DNA of 64,000 nt from Allolobophora icterica (GCA_963556255.1 OY744607.1:38681722-38745721); one strand, 5' to 3'; positions 47,455-59,624 are shown, counted from the first letter of the stretch. Made by a program: numbers and translations. Notes: a model not told the origin generated them from the sequence alone.

Positions 47455-48300
47455 TCGACGATGAATCAACCGTTTCTGTCAAAAAGGCCTAACTGACAAG
47501 TGCTCGCTAACAATTTGTCTACAGCCTCACGGAGCTCGCAATATACATCGCATCATATACAGGTAAATACCACCTTGCCTCATATTCAGTAACACTGAAT
47601 ATTCAATAAAAGTTGAATATCAATGAGTTCATTACCATTTTAATGTTCAATGGGTTCATTACCAGTTGAATGTTAAAATTCATGCGCTTATTAACATCTA
47701 CAGACAGTTAAGTTGTGAACTTAGGTCTTTAAAGTAAGAGATAAAGAAAATGCTTGGCATTAGGCCTACATAATAGAGTTTATTGGCCAGAAATAGGTGC
47801 CTTTGAAACTATTCCCGAGTCGAAGTCCGGTGGGAATCGTCGACAAAGTACACAATTTGTGCTGCGATCTCCCGGTGAAAGCACTAACATTAGTCTTTAG
47901 TGACTTCTTTCAGCGAAACTTTAACCTAGACCCCTAATACTTGTGCGTCAAGGGATGCTGGTCTCCACGGCCCCATCGCTGCGCCACCCTTTCAAACTCT
48001 TGCTTCTCGATCCGAGACGTGAACGACCAGAAGCGAGAAAATTCGATAAGAAAGTAGTTAGCCTCTGAAAGAGGTTGCCAGAACAGAAAAGAACATCGGA
48101 GGCACAAAAACGGAGAATGCTCCGTCAGCCACAGTTTTAGTCATTTTGACAAAAATGAAATGGCACCAATTGATGGCAAATTTTATAGGCTAATGGAGGT
48201 TTCTCAGCCACCATTTCAGTCACTTGGCAAAAATTACATGACACCAATAATTTGCAGGAAAATTTAACAGTGGGTTTCTCAAATACACATTTCAGGTTCT
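47455..48300. other. Unassigned sequence
   Basis: TTGAATATCAATGAGTTCATTACC-like words repeat at 47575-47680. No gene seen. Confidence 0.45.
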
Positions 48301-48344
48301 CTTGTACAGAGATCTAAGGGGATCTACGTTAGGGTATCTAAAGT

Positions 48345-48495
48345 ATACCTCGTGGTCGATCGAGTCGAGTGCTACGTACGATCGACTTGGGTTGGCCGAC
48401 GATCGACTGCATCAACTCTGTCGACTAGTCGACCTCTCGTCGGCTCGATCGATTTGGCAAATAAACGATCGACTCGGTCGATTTTTGCCGACTTG
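48345..48495. repeat. Cluster of GATCGA/TCGAC words
   Basis: GTCGATCGAGTCGAG, CGATCGACTTGG, GTCGACTAGTCGAC and CGATCGACTCGGTCGAT within 150 bp, like the subterminal repeats of hAT elements. No element ends identified. Confidence 0.5.
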
Positions 48496-49194
48496 GACTG
48501 TAGTCTCTTGGTCAAAATTTCTAACGACTGTTCTTATATTCCAGTAACTAAATTACTCATGATTTTTTTCAATTGCACACTCTTCCTCAAACTGTCAAAC
48601 TGCAATTGAACTGGTAGCTAAAATTTCAGGTATTATAATTATATCGTGTGTGATTGACTTGAGTTAATCTCTAAAAAATTCATATTACAATCTGCACACT
48701 CCAGAGTCCAGGTAAGTAAACTGCACACTGGACAATGTCAACTTCACACCTCGTGTCAGAAGACATACGAGTTTAGGCCCTGTTATATTCATGTAAGTAT
48801 TAAGCCACGCTGTCGCCGTCGACTCGATCAGCTAGGCTACAAGGGAATCTCCAACAGTGCTGTAGGCCTACAGAAATTAGCACCAGCAGCTCAACAAATA
48901 AGACGGCAGTAGAGTACGTACGTGCCGTGTCTAGGCTAGTTCACAGTTAGGCCTCGTTCAAGAAACTTTTAAACTGCTCAAGATTACTGAAGTCATTTAC
49001 TTATAGTAGTCTGTAGTTCAATGCATCTTAGTCTCTCCATTTTCAGTGTAAAACTGAACAAGTATCTCTACAGCTTTCACTGAACTGAAGAGGCGAACTG
49101 CATGAACGATGTTAAATAAAGGCTGGCCATGGGGATGTCGGTCATGGTTAAATTGACGCAAATATGGAAAAACAAGTCAATGATATGTAGTGAC

Positions 49195-49380
49195 ACCAAA
49201 ATTGGGATCGGTTTGAGGCCTGAGCAGACTCGGAGTAGCGTTATTCCCAGCGTAAGGCGTTACTGTATACCGCCTCATGAATAGGCTACCGAATTACACA
49301 ACCCACTACTCCGGCGTAGGCCAGATTTAAGCCGGGAGTAAGAGTTACGCCTGTCTCATGAATACGGCCCTGCAGGACGG
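49195..49380. mobile_element. Possible MITE-like or foldback element
   Basis: CCTCATGAATAGGC and GTCTCATGAATACGGCCC lie in the same strand, with GCGTAAGGCGTTA and GAGTTACGCCTG in opposite sense. Ends and duplication not resolved. Confidence 0.3.
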
Positions 49381-49571
49381 TAAGGAAAGTAGAAGAGTAC
49401 CGGTAGCGTATCCAAGGCGTTCGAGAACAAGTGCATCAGAAAATTACTAAGAATTCCCTGGTTAAAAAGGGTGACCACCGAACAAGAAATAGTCCTTCAT
49501 GTTCAGAATACAGTAGCTATTTTCATCCGTGTACTTAAAAAAAACGACTTTTAATTAAATTTGTAAGTTAA

Positions 49572-49800
49572 GTGCTTCAATCAAATAAATACGTGATGAA
49601 GCGTTGGCGTTCAGACCCTGACCTCGAAGATGTCAAAGCCGACTTTGTGAGATGGAAATCTCGTTGGAAGAACGTGCCAGAGGCAGAGAGAACTGTTGAC
49701 TGCTTTTACGATCTCCTTACCATATTTGCTACATTACCTGTAAGAACTGCAACTCCAGAGCGTACATTTTCAGCCATGACAATTCTTATAACTTAATTAC
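49572..49800 (+). pseudogene. hAT transposase dimerisation-domain relic
   Basis: VDCFYDLLTIFATLPVRTAT then PERTFSAMTILIT is the hAT C-terminal dimerisation motif (LPVSTASCERSFS-like). The preceding WRSDPDLEDVKADFVRWKSR fits ZMYM1-like hAT proteins. Only 74 codons remain. Confidence 0.75.
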
Positions 49801-49861
49801 ATTTTACGCTCAAGGTTGACCGACAACATGCAAGGAATGGATATGGCTTACATCAAATAAA

Positions 49862-50115
49862 TAGCTGCCCCACCTCTTTGGAACGAACTCCCACCAGTAC
49901 TACGAGAGATGTCAGACCCATCCTACGAACTCACCAAAACTTCACCTCTTGCTATCTCTCCACAGGTCTTCCATTCAAAACTGAAAACACTACTCTTTCA
50001 CAAATCCTATCCTGATTCCCTTTACCTCCCTCGCCGTTTAAACCCCAAACACCACCCTCCTTAGCTGTCTGACTGTGAACCGAACCAACGTGTGAGGGTA
50101 TCTAAATAATCACCG
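49862..50115 (+). mobile_element. LINE 3' fragment, C-terminal RT
   Basis: Reads APPLWNELPPVLREMSDPSY, then FHSKLKTLLFHKSYPDSLYL. The same sequence in the same order occurs on the minus strand at 61020-61210. Confidence 0.8.
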
Positions 50116-50529
50116 ACAGTTTTCTTTGCTTCATCCCACTTAATGAATTCAATGTCAAAAGCCCCCCCCCCGTAGGACACCCCTCATTGTTTACATTGTT
50201 TGTCTCGCATTTGGTCCAGATCATTCTGAATGGTCCTCTTATGTAATTATGGCGAGTGACATATACATGTACTTACTAAGTTACTACTGATTGTCACCAC
50301 TCAGTAACGCGCCTATTAAATCGCTTTGTTAGTAAACTGCTATACATGTATAAAGTTCCATATCACTAAATTCCCAAGCTAGGCGTCTACTGTATGTCTA
50401 TAGTACGTGTATACATGTACTAGGCGCCGAAAGCCCAACTGCCATGGTGTAACCCCTACTTTTACCGCAGGCCTCAGCCTGAGAAAGCTGCGCTACGAAG
50501 GTTGATTTAGGCGTTGGCAGCGATCAATA

Positions 50530-51540
50530 GTTAGATCTACCTACACAGAACAATGGGCGTTGTCAAGGCAGCCAGTGCAAAACAACTTATAGCAATGAAG
50601 ACATGATGCGTGTTAAGCCAGTAATCCACCTTCTCCTTCATAGGCTCACTGCCTGATGGTGTCGATAACACGCCTCCTAGAAGAGCAGTTCCGTTAACTA
50701 GCCCCAAGGTATCCAGGGTATGAAGTGTTAGCGACTTCAGTTTTCTTAACCTCGGCATACGAAGGCGGATCGCCAGTCCTCTCCTCAACGCTCCCACAGA
50801 GTATTCATTCAGTGTATTCGTTTTACGAGAATTTGCTAGGAGCCAGAGTACAGCAGAAATCTAAAAACATATTTCAGGATTTCAACACAAACTCTCGGCC
50901 AGAGGGTCGTCACTCGTCAGTCTGGCACGCATACCACCAGTGTTAGTTTAGTTCCAGCATTAATTTCTTCAGCATTATTCCAGTTCTCATTCTATTCCAC
51001 TGCCATCATTTTTGTTCTAGTTCCTCTTTATAAATAAATTTTGTTCTTATTCTACTTCCTCTTTATAATTAATTTTTGTTCCAGTTCTAGTTCCAAAAAA
51101 AATCTACATGTATTTGTAGTTCCACTTCCAAATCCACTTACAGTTCTCACAGTTCTAACATGAATGGTTAATGTCTGTCGGACAATGTGAATGCGACTGC
51201 TAATGAAAGTTTATAGGCAGACACACAAAAAAGTACGGTCAATAATTTTTTCTGTCAAGTTTCAAAAACACCCGCATCTCAAGGGATTTGCTCAATCGAT
51301 TAAACATTAGAATTATCGATTGTGCAGGTTAAAAATTAATTTTATTCTATTCCATTCTCGTCCTAGAAAAATATTGAAGTTTTCATTCCTATTCTCGTTC
51401 CACATTTATTTTTCATTCCAGTTTTCACTCTGTGGAACTAGTTTTAACTAATTATTATTCCTATTCTATTCTCTGCAACTAAAATAACACTGCATACCAC
51501 TTGGCTATTATGCAGCTCTTACTATGTGTACCGAACACGT
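50530..51540 (-). repeat. tRNA-derived SINE split by a MITE
   Basis: On the minus strand the head (51540-51493, then 50937 down) reads ATAGCCAAGTGG, then after the insertion TATGCGTGCCAGACTGACGA. The body carries AGGACTGGCGATCCGCC, TATGCCGAGGTTAAG and AAGTCGCTAACACTTC, matching 62455-62775. Tail near 50540. Confidence 0.8.
50938..51492. mobile_element. hAT-type MITE rich in TTCTAGTTCC words
   Basis: Starts CAGTGTTAGTTTAGTTCCAG; inverse of end CAGTGTTATTTTAGTTGCAG. Exact 8-bp duplication CATACCAC at 50930-50937 and 51493-51500. Inserted in the A-box region of a SINE. Confidence 0.94.
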
Positions 51541-52128
51541 GTGCACTGTAATTCATTAACCCAGCTGCACAGCCTTTTCTTGCAATTTTTTTTAGCTGGG
51601 TTCCGTTACCCTGTAAAATTCAGTCAGAAACACAATGAACAAACATTCACATTTACAGAAGTTTCTTTTGTAAAATTGTGAAAAAACTAACTTGCAAAAG
51701 GAATTGAAAGCTGTGCAATTAACCCTGAATCCATTGCAAGGAAAACAAACCTCAGGCTGACAATCATAACTGTTATTATTACAAGAGGAATTGTCAGTTT
51801 ACTGTAACATGATATTACAGGAGTTGAACAAAACAGCACATTTGTGTTTACATAACACAAGCATTTACATGTACCTAGTCAAAGGACATGCATACAAAAA
51901 AATACAAAAAGCTCCCTGCCAACGTTTAATATGTATGCAAGAGCAGATGTTATTGGTGTAGCTAGGACATTAAAATAGTTTATTTCACTGGAAACATTAA
52001 GTGTACCAATTTACCAGACTTTGAATATTTAAAAGTAAGCATACCGCCGTCTCGTTAGGAATGTCCTTCACGAAAATTTAAAGGAAGCAAAAGGAATGCG
52101 TGCATATTCAACACACCACCGACATAAG

Positions 52129-52134
52129 TTTATT
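52129..52134 (-). promoter_or_regulatory. Candidate poly(A) signal of the cyclophilin gene
   Basis: AATAAA on the minus strand, the first one seen downstream of the stop codon. Position and motif are seen; use is inferred. Confidence 0.5.
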
Positions 52135-52303
52135 TTAAAACAAATTTTGGAAATCTAAACTTAGTTAAAACTTTCCCAAGTTTGGAATGCTCTTCACACT
52201 TGGGGAAGTCATAGTTGCCACTCTACCACACGCAAAATGCCAGGTTCGTCTGCTGAAACCAGACACTCGCGCGCTCAATATTGATGTGGTCAACGTGTGT
52301 CGC

Positions 52304-52436
52304 TTAGAGCTGACCGCTGTTGGCGATCATGACCGGCTGCTTAGTCTTCCCACTCTCTGAGCCGACACCCTCCATCTTCTTGACAACATCCAAGCCATCA
52401 ACCACTCGGCCAAAAACGACGTGCTTACCGTCCAAC
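52304..52436 (-). CDS. PPIA: Cyclophilin exon 5 and stop (residues 121-164)
   Basis: Begins by completing W121, then [14 protein letters not shown], and ends IANSGQL then TAA. A candidate AATAAA poly(A) signal lies on the minus strand at 52134-52129, about 170 nt past the stop. Confidence 0.95.
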
Positions 52437-55400
52437 CTAAAAACATAACAAAAACATCTTCAAAACTGAATACCTTAAAAAACTAATGCAAAAATGGACT
52501 TTGATCAACGGAGGTCAGTAAACTGTGCCAACAACTGCAGAAGCTTTAACCAATTTAGACTAGATCTGTGTCAAATAGCGTACAAACTATTTAGCTCAGT
52601 ACAGACAAATTATTCAGCTAAATACAACTAATAATGCAAGAGCTCTATTCAGCAGAATAAAAATAGAACTAATAAGGCATGTTATTCAGCAGAATAATGA
52701 AAATAGTACTAAGGGGCCATCCACATATTACGTTCGCACTTAGGGGGGGGGGTGGGGGGTCGGATTTTGGCGATTTTGCGTACGGGTGCGAACGGGGGGA
52801 GGGGGGGGTAACAAAATGTGTACGTACCCAAAATAAATTTCTAATTATGACGTCCACATTAGCCTATTTATAACTCTGTATTATCCTATAGTCGTCCCAT
52901 GGCATTTTATTACATTATATAAAAGCCATGTACAGTTATTCTGTGCTGTGAACGACACCTATAATTTGTCTATATTGGCCCTTCAATAATCTGGCCTAAA
53001 GTGCAGACAGGCTGCCTGGAGACACTTTCTGCAGCTGGTCTTCGGGGGGGGGGGGGGTGAGCGTCAAGTGTACGTACACAGGGGGGGGTGTGGAAGAAAG
53101 TACGCTTGCGAACAGGGGGGGAGGGGGGGTCAAATTTTCCCGAATTTTTGCGTACGTAATATATGGATGGCCCCTAAGGCATGCTCTTCAGCAGAATAAT
53201 AGTACTTTTTGTGAAATGTAGGAATTAAGCAATCGCTAAGTTAATATCAATTTGCAAGATGATTACTTATTTACGTATTATTATTATTATTATTTATTAA
53301 ACCAGACAAGGCATATTTGTACATATTGCACTCAGAGTGTACCAGTAGTTATAGTAGCATGAGCTGCAAAAGTAAATTAGTAACAACTATGATTATGACT
53401 CTAACATGCTAGTCCAGCTGCATCTACCTCAAACCAGTGTGATTCTCATTAACCATAACTAAAATGTTCGTTAACGAAAATAAAATAATTTCGTTAACGA
53501 TAACTATAATTAAAAAACATCATTAACCATAAAAAACACTAACGAAAATTCATTGTTATTTTCGTTACAAAAAATACAAAGTGCAATATGAGAATGTGAA
53601 AATGCGATACAATAGCCTATGTTCACCCATATTTTGGATCTGAAGTGGATCATTTTAATGAATTTAGTTATTTTGTAAACGTTTCTATAGCGATTGCACC
53701 CATTCTTCAAAGCCTTTAATTGTGTAATGCATTTTAATATGCACAGCTGCTGTGTGTGTATGCAATTTCACTTACCTTTTTGTGCCCAAGTACTAACTAA
53801 AATAAAAATCCAGTAACTATAACTAAAAATAATACTAACTATACCTAAAAAGAAAATAACTGTAACTAAACTATAACTGTAACTAAAATTAAATCTGTAA
53901 GGAGAATCAATAAACTGCCTCAAACTGGATTGACTTTTACAAAATTGTTCAATAATGAATTTCACAAAGTTTCCCAAAGCTGCCAATCCACTTTTCTCAT
54001 ATTTCCTCTGAGTTCATGCAGAATGAAATAGCACAGTAACCAAAAGAATTAAGAACTTCTATCAACAGTCAGCAATATCTTACCAAGATGTTGCACCAGT
54101 GCAGATGAAGAACTGAGATCCATTGGTGTTTGGACCAGCATTGGCCATCGACAACGTTCCTTCAATGAAAAACAACAAGCAGTGCTGCTCATCAAACACC
54201 AGCAATTCACATTACACTTTAAGAAATCACGGTATCACAATGTAAATCTCCAAAACAAACTTCAGACAGACCAACACCCACGCTATATCAAATCCCGACT
54301 GCAATACCGATGTTGTTTGGTCCGCTTTGGTGCCAGGTCAGAATCCAGAAGGGGTCAAAATTAAAAAATGCTTTTCACAACAAAAGTAAAAAAATAACCA
54401 CTCAACCTAATCATGGTCAGTTCATTGACAAGCCCCTGACATAAACATAACCACTTTGCCTGAACTGACCAGGAAGTCTAGCAATGTCTTGTAAATGAGA
54501 CTTTTATAATTCTAGATGGGAATCTGTTGGTGCGGCTCTACAAGTGGAAGCCATTGATTTTTAGCTACCTGCACACTGTTTGCTAGTTAATGAACCTTTC
54601 GTAGTACATTATCTTTAAAATCATTTAGGCTGACACAGGAAGCACCTTTGACAAGTGTCCCTTGTAGCAATGGTATTCAAAATTACGATTACAGTAATAT
54701 TTCTACAAGACCATCTAGAGAAATTAATATTGAAGCTTCCAACTTAAGAATTACACAAAAACCATACAAAAGCATATACTCATCTCTGGTATGTCCTGAT
54801 GTAGGCCTATGTATGTGGTATGCATATGGACAGTTGGACACTTTATAATATAAACACCTTTCAACCACCTCTCCAAGCGCTGCAGTCACTAGCCAAGAAG
54901 AGTAAATAATGCGCAAAGCAGGACATTATTCCTCTTCCTATGATCCCCAATTGTTGGCTTAACTTAGGGGCAACTATCTCTTGATGCCTGTAGTGTCAAT
55001 ATAGTTTCTTTTTATGACATCCAATTACAGAAGATTAGTTGACAATCGCAACAACGATAAAGCTGACAACAATACAAACAAGTATGGCTAATAAATCATA
55101 ATAAGTAACTTTCATTTAGTACTCATGAACACACCTTCTCCCTGGTGCTTCAGGGTGAAGTTCTCATCCTGGAACTTCTCTCCATAGATGCTCTTTCCAC
55201 CAGTGCCATCACCCTTGGTGAAGTCACCGCCCTGACACATGAACTTTGGAATAATGCGATGAAATTTGCTTCCTTTGAAGCCAAAACCCTTTTCACCGGT
55301 GCAAAGGGCTCGGAAGTTCTCTGTACACAAGAGACAAACATGTAAATTTTAAGCTAAAAGTCTACTCAAAGACAGACTTGGTACATGATCTGTACCTGCT

Positions 55401-58400
55401 CTCATCAACGCTGAGATCTGCAAACATACCCGCAAATACAACGGCATTGCAAGACTGTGTAGACGTTGAAAGGTTCTGAGAAAGACAGCTTGTGACTATT
55501 CACTCATCTTTAAGGCATTCATATGGAATATATGCTCAGGTTAGAAGTTTCAGGTCAAAATAGTAAAAGATAAATTTCGAAATTGGAATGAATAAAAAAA
55601 ATAATACCTTAGCTTGTCTGTATATATATACAAATCAGTTCTACACAACCTGCATGAAATTCCCTAACTTTTAAAAGTTCTGAAACTTTTTAAATTTGAT
55701 CAAAATACGAGTTTCCACATTTCAGGAATTTGAAAAAAATATGACAAAATCAGTCGTAAGAACGGCAACATACCAGCTGTCTTTGGGACAACATCTGAAC
55801 GCAACTGAAAATAAAAAATCTATATTAAGTAAATAATTTGCAAGTAGCAAGTAAAAGAAATTGACAGGAGTGTTATTCTGCAAACATACATCTTGGTAAT
55901 TGTGCGCTGTGAACTCCATTCAGCCGTTGTCTTTCCGACTCGTCAGTGCAACAAGGAACGGGAACAATGGAACACGAACACCGGATAACAACTGAACAAC
56001 TTTAAGTCTGCCAGGGACTCTAATTATTAGGCTCTAGGCGTGTCTGAGAGCACACCAATGCCGACTTTTCCACTTCTAAAGGCAAGTAGATGCAGTGCTG
56101 TTGAGAAGTACCAACAAACGCCATGAGAACTACCAACAAACGACGTATGAAGTGTTCACACAAAAACTGTATTTCTAGAATCATTTGACACAGATGAAAC
56201 TTCTACAGTATTTGTGGTAATCGGGTTTACAGAAGTCATATTAATGCAATACATGCGCACTATAGCAAACCCCAATACTTACAAATTATTAGCAACATTT
56301 ACTGGTATAAAAGACAAGTTTACTTTACAACAATACTAGTAAGCATTCACGGCTGTCTGCTCAACAGCATCAAGTGCTCGAGTCTGAACAGGTGAGCATT
56401 AGCATGAGTCAGTCAAAATGTCATCCAGATTTGACCACTGAAAGTGAAGTAGCAAAAATTATCTCAAAATGCATCACTTGCCAGTTAACTACGTTAGCAT
56501 CCAGGTATATTAAAGGAATCTGACAGGTGCAAACACTTTTAAAATTTGAATCTTACTCAACCTACTAACCTTTGACCCTAATGACAAGTGAACTGATCAA
56601 GATTAACCTCACTTTAATCTGATAAATCTCTTGTTATCTTTACAGTCCTTACCCTTCTCTTCCTATCCCTCTACCATGTACACACTGAACAAGGCGACTA
56701 CTGTTGACTCTGGTTGGGAATCCATCGGTTGGGCTCTGCATATTTGCGGAACCACCCAGTGGCCTCTCTTCTAGTTATCAGAGAAATGTGAGCTCATTGA
56801 TCTACAATTTTTGTCTCAAACGAACTTTAATGCCATTGGGCTAGCATAGGCATTGCTTTGTAAGATACTTGAAAAGATCAATACGAGACATCTCGATGAC
56901 TAACCAACTAACCCTCTTTTTAGCCAGCCTAGGCTTCTGGAGCTTTACGTAAAATATAAATTTTGCACTCAATTCTCTTGCTTAAAGTACTATATCTGGT
57001 TGTAAAACCCCGTGCTGCACCTCCTTCAAGGGAAAGTCTTTTTGTTCACCCAGGGCTTTGCCACACGGGTATCAATGAGGCATTTCTCTGACCTCATCTT
57101 AAGATTTCAACAGCACCATTACAAAACTGTGAAATGCATGAACAAATGTTTCACAAACATCTGTTCATAAGCTGGTGAAATCTGTCCAAATTCCATGCAG
57201 CAAAATGCTCTACAAGTTGTGAATATGACAGAATCGATGTAGTAATGGGAATCAGTACAGTCTCATACGTAATGACTTGGTAAAAGTACACATAATATGT
57301 TGATAGGACGCTTGCAGCAATACTGCACGGTATGGGGATATATATATATGTACTTTATAATTAAACCACACTGCCAGACAAAGAGTCACAGATGCACAGC
57401 TTCATTTTACAGCATGTGTCAGTACGCTTTGTGGGCCAACAATAGACTCAAAACTGTACTGCAGGATATAACAAAACACATGCTGTATGAGTGTACGTAA
57501 CTGGATCTGCAGTTTCATTCGCTGGTCATGTGTTCTTACAGAACCCACACGAAGTAGAACAAAACATACAAGAAATATGAGAAAAACAGATGGTGCACAC
57601 CAGTATTCAATTATATGCCAAATATAAAATAAAGTTCTATAACTGAAACAAGTTTGCATACAATAGCAATACTACACACAGACTGTGTGTTGTAATATAG
57701 CGCTGCCTACCCAGCCGGAATCATTCAGTAAAAAATTGAGTAATCAGCAGAAGACGAGCAGTCCCTTAAACTAGTCCTGAGGCATGGATACGAAGCGCTT
57801 CAATTTTTTAGCCTTGGTATACGAGGGCGAGGGGCCAGTCCTCTCCCTCGCCGTTATCATCTTCCCGACAGTGTACAGTCAGTGTACTGTGCTAGGGAAC
57901 GCACATGGAGCAGAAATCTCAAACCAAATTTCTCCCCTGGCAGGGATTTGAACCCCCAACCACTCGATTGACATACCAGTTACATGCACTCATACAGCAT
58001 GTGTTTTGTTATATTCTGCAGTATAGTCCAGCGTACTAATCACTACACTATCGAGCATCACCTAGTAATCAGTAAAAAAGCAACAGATTAACCCCAGATC
58101 TTGTTAAAATACTTCATTGGTGCATGAAATTAATTAATTCACACAAGCATAAAATTAATTAAATCACACAGTTTCTGCAATGTATATGCAAACACTAGCG
58201 ATCAGCTCTGATGACAAAATGTACTGTACCACATAAATTGCAACTTGTGCCAAACTGTCTTTTCAATTTGTCTTTAACAGACAACCATGACAACTTAAAT
58301 TTTGCAAGAAGACAGAAAACGCTAAATAAGATTTTAAAAAAAACAGAAAAATTCTGGTTGTATCGATGCTGTTTTACAGTGCTGTGGAGTTCATCTCTGA

Positions 58401-59624
58401 AACCGGTTACAGCCAATTTCTTGTGGATTGTACAATTCTTGCCAGGGTCATTTGGCACGAGATGCTCTATTTAAGCACAATGTGGGATCCCGCATTAATA
58501 ATAATTTTGATGCCTAAAGCCAGAACTTACTAAATCCGCCACTTGCAGAAATGTTAATTCTGATGTAACGATGGAAAATGAACTTGGAACCATCAACTTC
58601 CATTTTTGTGCCAAATTACAGACTCGAGAGCAATTGTTTCCTTTGGCACAGTTCCTGTTTCAGGTGGGTTGTGTCTTTCGCCAGTAAACACTGATGCTTA
58701 TTAAGCTTAGTTAAAAATCTGAAACTGTGGATGACTGCAGGTTGCCTAGACTCACCACAATCCATTCAGCTGCTCAATTAACGGTTTCACGCCATCGCCT
58801 GTCTTGTACCAAAGGCAACCCCCTCAGCGGCATTTCACCGCCCAGTGGCGTCAAATTTCACGCACTCATCACCATCTCCCACCAGTGGCGTAGCTAGGGG
58901 GGGGCAGGGGGGACATGTGTCCCCGGGCGCCATGGGAAGGGGGCGCCAAAATGAGGGTTAAGATAAATAATTTTACTCTTAATTTTGATGCAGTTTTAAC
59001 TAATTTATCACAAATGAATGCATAAGATTTAATTTTAGCGCCCCAAATATATCCAATTATATCCTCATTACTTACAAATCAGTTCTTAGGTATGATTTTG
59101 GCGCCCCATTGAGCACTAAGGGGAAACATGCATGTACTGTCTGTATTTTCATATTTTATTTCATTAACAAAAATTAAAATCGCCATTCGATTATGTGGAA
59201 AATGTGAAATAGTAAAACGGGGGGGGGAGGGGGCGCCAAATTCATAGTTCGTCCCCGGGCGCAAAATATCCTAGCTACGCCACTGTCTCCCACTAAACCA
59301 GACGTGCTCGCCATTTTCTTCTTCCTGGTATAGTTGCCTACAGCCTCAACGTTCCGCCCTCTGTGAGAAAACACTAATGGCGACAGCTCCTGTGAAATTC
59401 AAGCACCCCAATTTAGCAGGCACCATCTTAACCTAATAAAACCGACACGCCGTCTACCCCGCTCTGCCCAGCAGTCAGGTAAGGGGAACACGTCGAAGCG
59501 GACAAAGGGAAACCGCGCTAAAAACCCAAGATGGCCTTACGTCTACATTTCTTACCTCCATAATGACTTTTCCCGCGGCCTGGCCTCCGATGGTGATGTC
59601 GAAGAAAACCTTTGGCAAAGCCAT
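52304..59624 (-). CDS. PPIA: Cyclophilin A-type peptidyl-prolyl cis-trans isomerase, five coding exons
   Basis: Joining 59624-59556, 55804-55774, 55320-55135, 54159-54084 and 52436-52304 on the minus strand gives 495 nt: 164 codons plus a TAA stop. All introns start GT and end AG, and the frame is kept across each. The family catalyses proline cis-trans isomerisation in the cytosol and binds cyclosporin. Positions matching the human cyclophilin A active site are present in the same numbering: R55, F60, M61, Q63, A101, F113, W121, L122, H126. The length fits the 164-165 residue family norm, and there is no signal peptide. The start is the ATG before [13 protein letters not shown], which aligns with the family N-terminus. 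The second exon is only 31 nt, as I recall for vertebrate PPIA. Introns hold MITEs at 52713, 53435 and 58883. The family is certain; orthology to PPIA rather than another small cyclophilin is likely. Confidence 0.96.
52600..52712. repeat. Short tandem repeat around CAGCAGAATAA
   Basis: ATTCAGCAGAATAA with AATAGTACTAATAAGGCATG, repeating about every 50 bp and resuming at 53175 after a MITE. Lies in the cyclophilin intron. Confidence 0.7.
52713..53174. mobile_element. MITE with TAA target duplication, probably PIF/Harbinger-type
   Basis: Starts GGGGCCATCCACATATTACG; inverse of end GGGGCCATCCATATATTACG. Flanked by TAA on both sides (52710-52712, 53175-53177). Long G-runs next to both ends and one in the middle. 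Harbinger is inferred from the 3-bp TWA duplication. Confidence 0.8.
53435..53917. mobile_element. hAT-type MITE rich in AACTAAAAT words
   Basis: Starts CAGTGTGATTCTCATTAAC; inverse of end CAGTTTATTGATTCTCCTTA. Exact 8-bp duplication CCTCAAAC at 53427-53434 and 53918-53925. In the cyclophilin intron between exons 4 and 5. Confidence 0.88.
54084..54159 (-). CDS. PPIA: Cyclophilin exon 4 (residues 96-121)
   Basis: Codes for [18 protein letters not shown] and most of W121. The donor is GTAAG. This is the substrate-pocket strand with A101, N102, Q111 and F113. Confidence 0.95.
54165..55130. other. Cyclophilin intron 3, no element recognised
   Basis: Single-copy-looking intronic sequence. Confidence 0.6.
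55135..55320 (-). CDS. PPIA: Cyclophilin exon 3 (residues 34-95)
   Basis: Carries the [15 protein letters not shown] core with catalytic R55, F60, M61 and Q63. The donor is GTGTG after the codons for QGE plus one base. Reading on past the donor meets a stop after nine more codons, which supports the splice. Confidence 0.95.
55774..55804 (-). CDS. PPIA: Cyclophilin exon 2, 31-nt microexon
   Basis: Codes for [10 protein letters not shown] plus one base of the next codon. It is preceded by a T-rich tract and AG, and followed by GTATG. The flanking exons cannot be joined in frame without it. Confidence 0.93.
57455..57504. repeat. Inverted copy of the SINE insertion
   Basis: ACTGCAGGATATAACAAAAC then ACATGCTGTATGAGTG is the inverse of 57970-58022 with few mismatches. 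Confidence 0.85.
57700..58055 (-). repeat. tRNA-derived SINE with internal insertion
   Basis: Minus-strand head near 58055: GCTCGATAGTGTAGTGATTA, later B-box GGGGTTCAAATCCCTG, body AGAGGACTGGCCCC and TATACCAAGGC. About 55 bp that is not in the other copies separates A- and B-box parts (57968-58024). Confidence 0.8.
58883..59285. mobile_element. hAT-type MITE (CAGTGGCGTAGCTAGG ends)
   Basis: CAGTGGCGTAGCTAGG at both ends, inverted. Exact 8-bp duplication TCTCCCAC at 58875-58882 and 59286-59293. G/C-runs and GGGCGCC words inside. In cyclophilin intron 1. Confidence 0.96.
59556..59624 (-). CDS. PPIA: Cyclophilin exon 1 (residues 1-23)
   Basis: Codes for [14 protein letters not shown] through KVIME and ends exactly on a codon before a GTAAG donor at 59555. 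The open frame runs further upstream to another ATG, but family length and the conserved N-terminus favour the inner ATG. Confidence 0.93.

Larger units (their letters stand above)
55805..59555. other. Cyclophilin intron 1
   Basis: About 3.75 kb, holding a SINE (57700-58055) and a hAT MITE (58883-59285). The rest shows no feature. Confidence 0.7.

Noticed and set aside
52669..52873. Gly/Pro-rich frames on both strands
   Set aside because: They lie across the G-runs of the MITE at 52713-53174.
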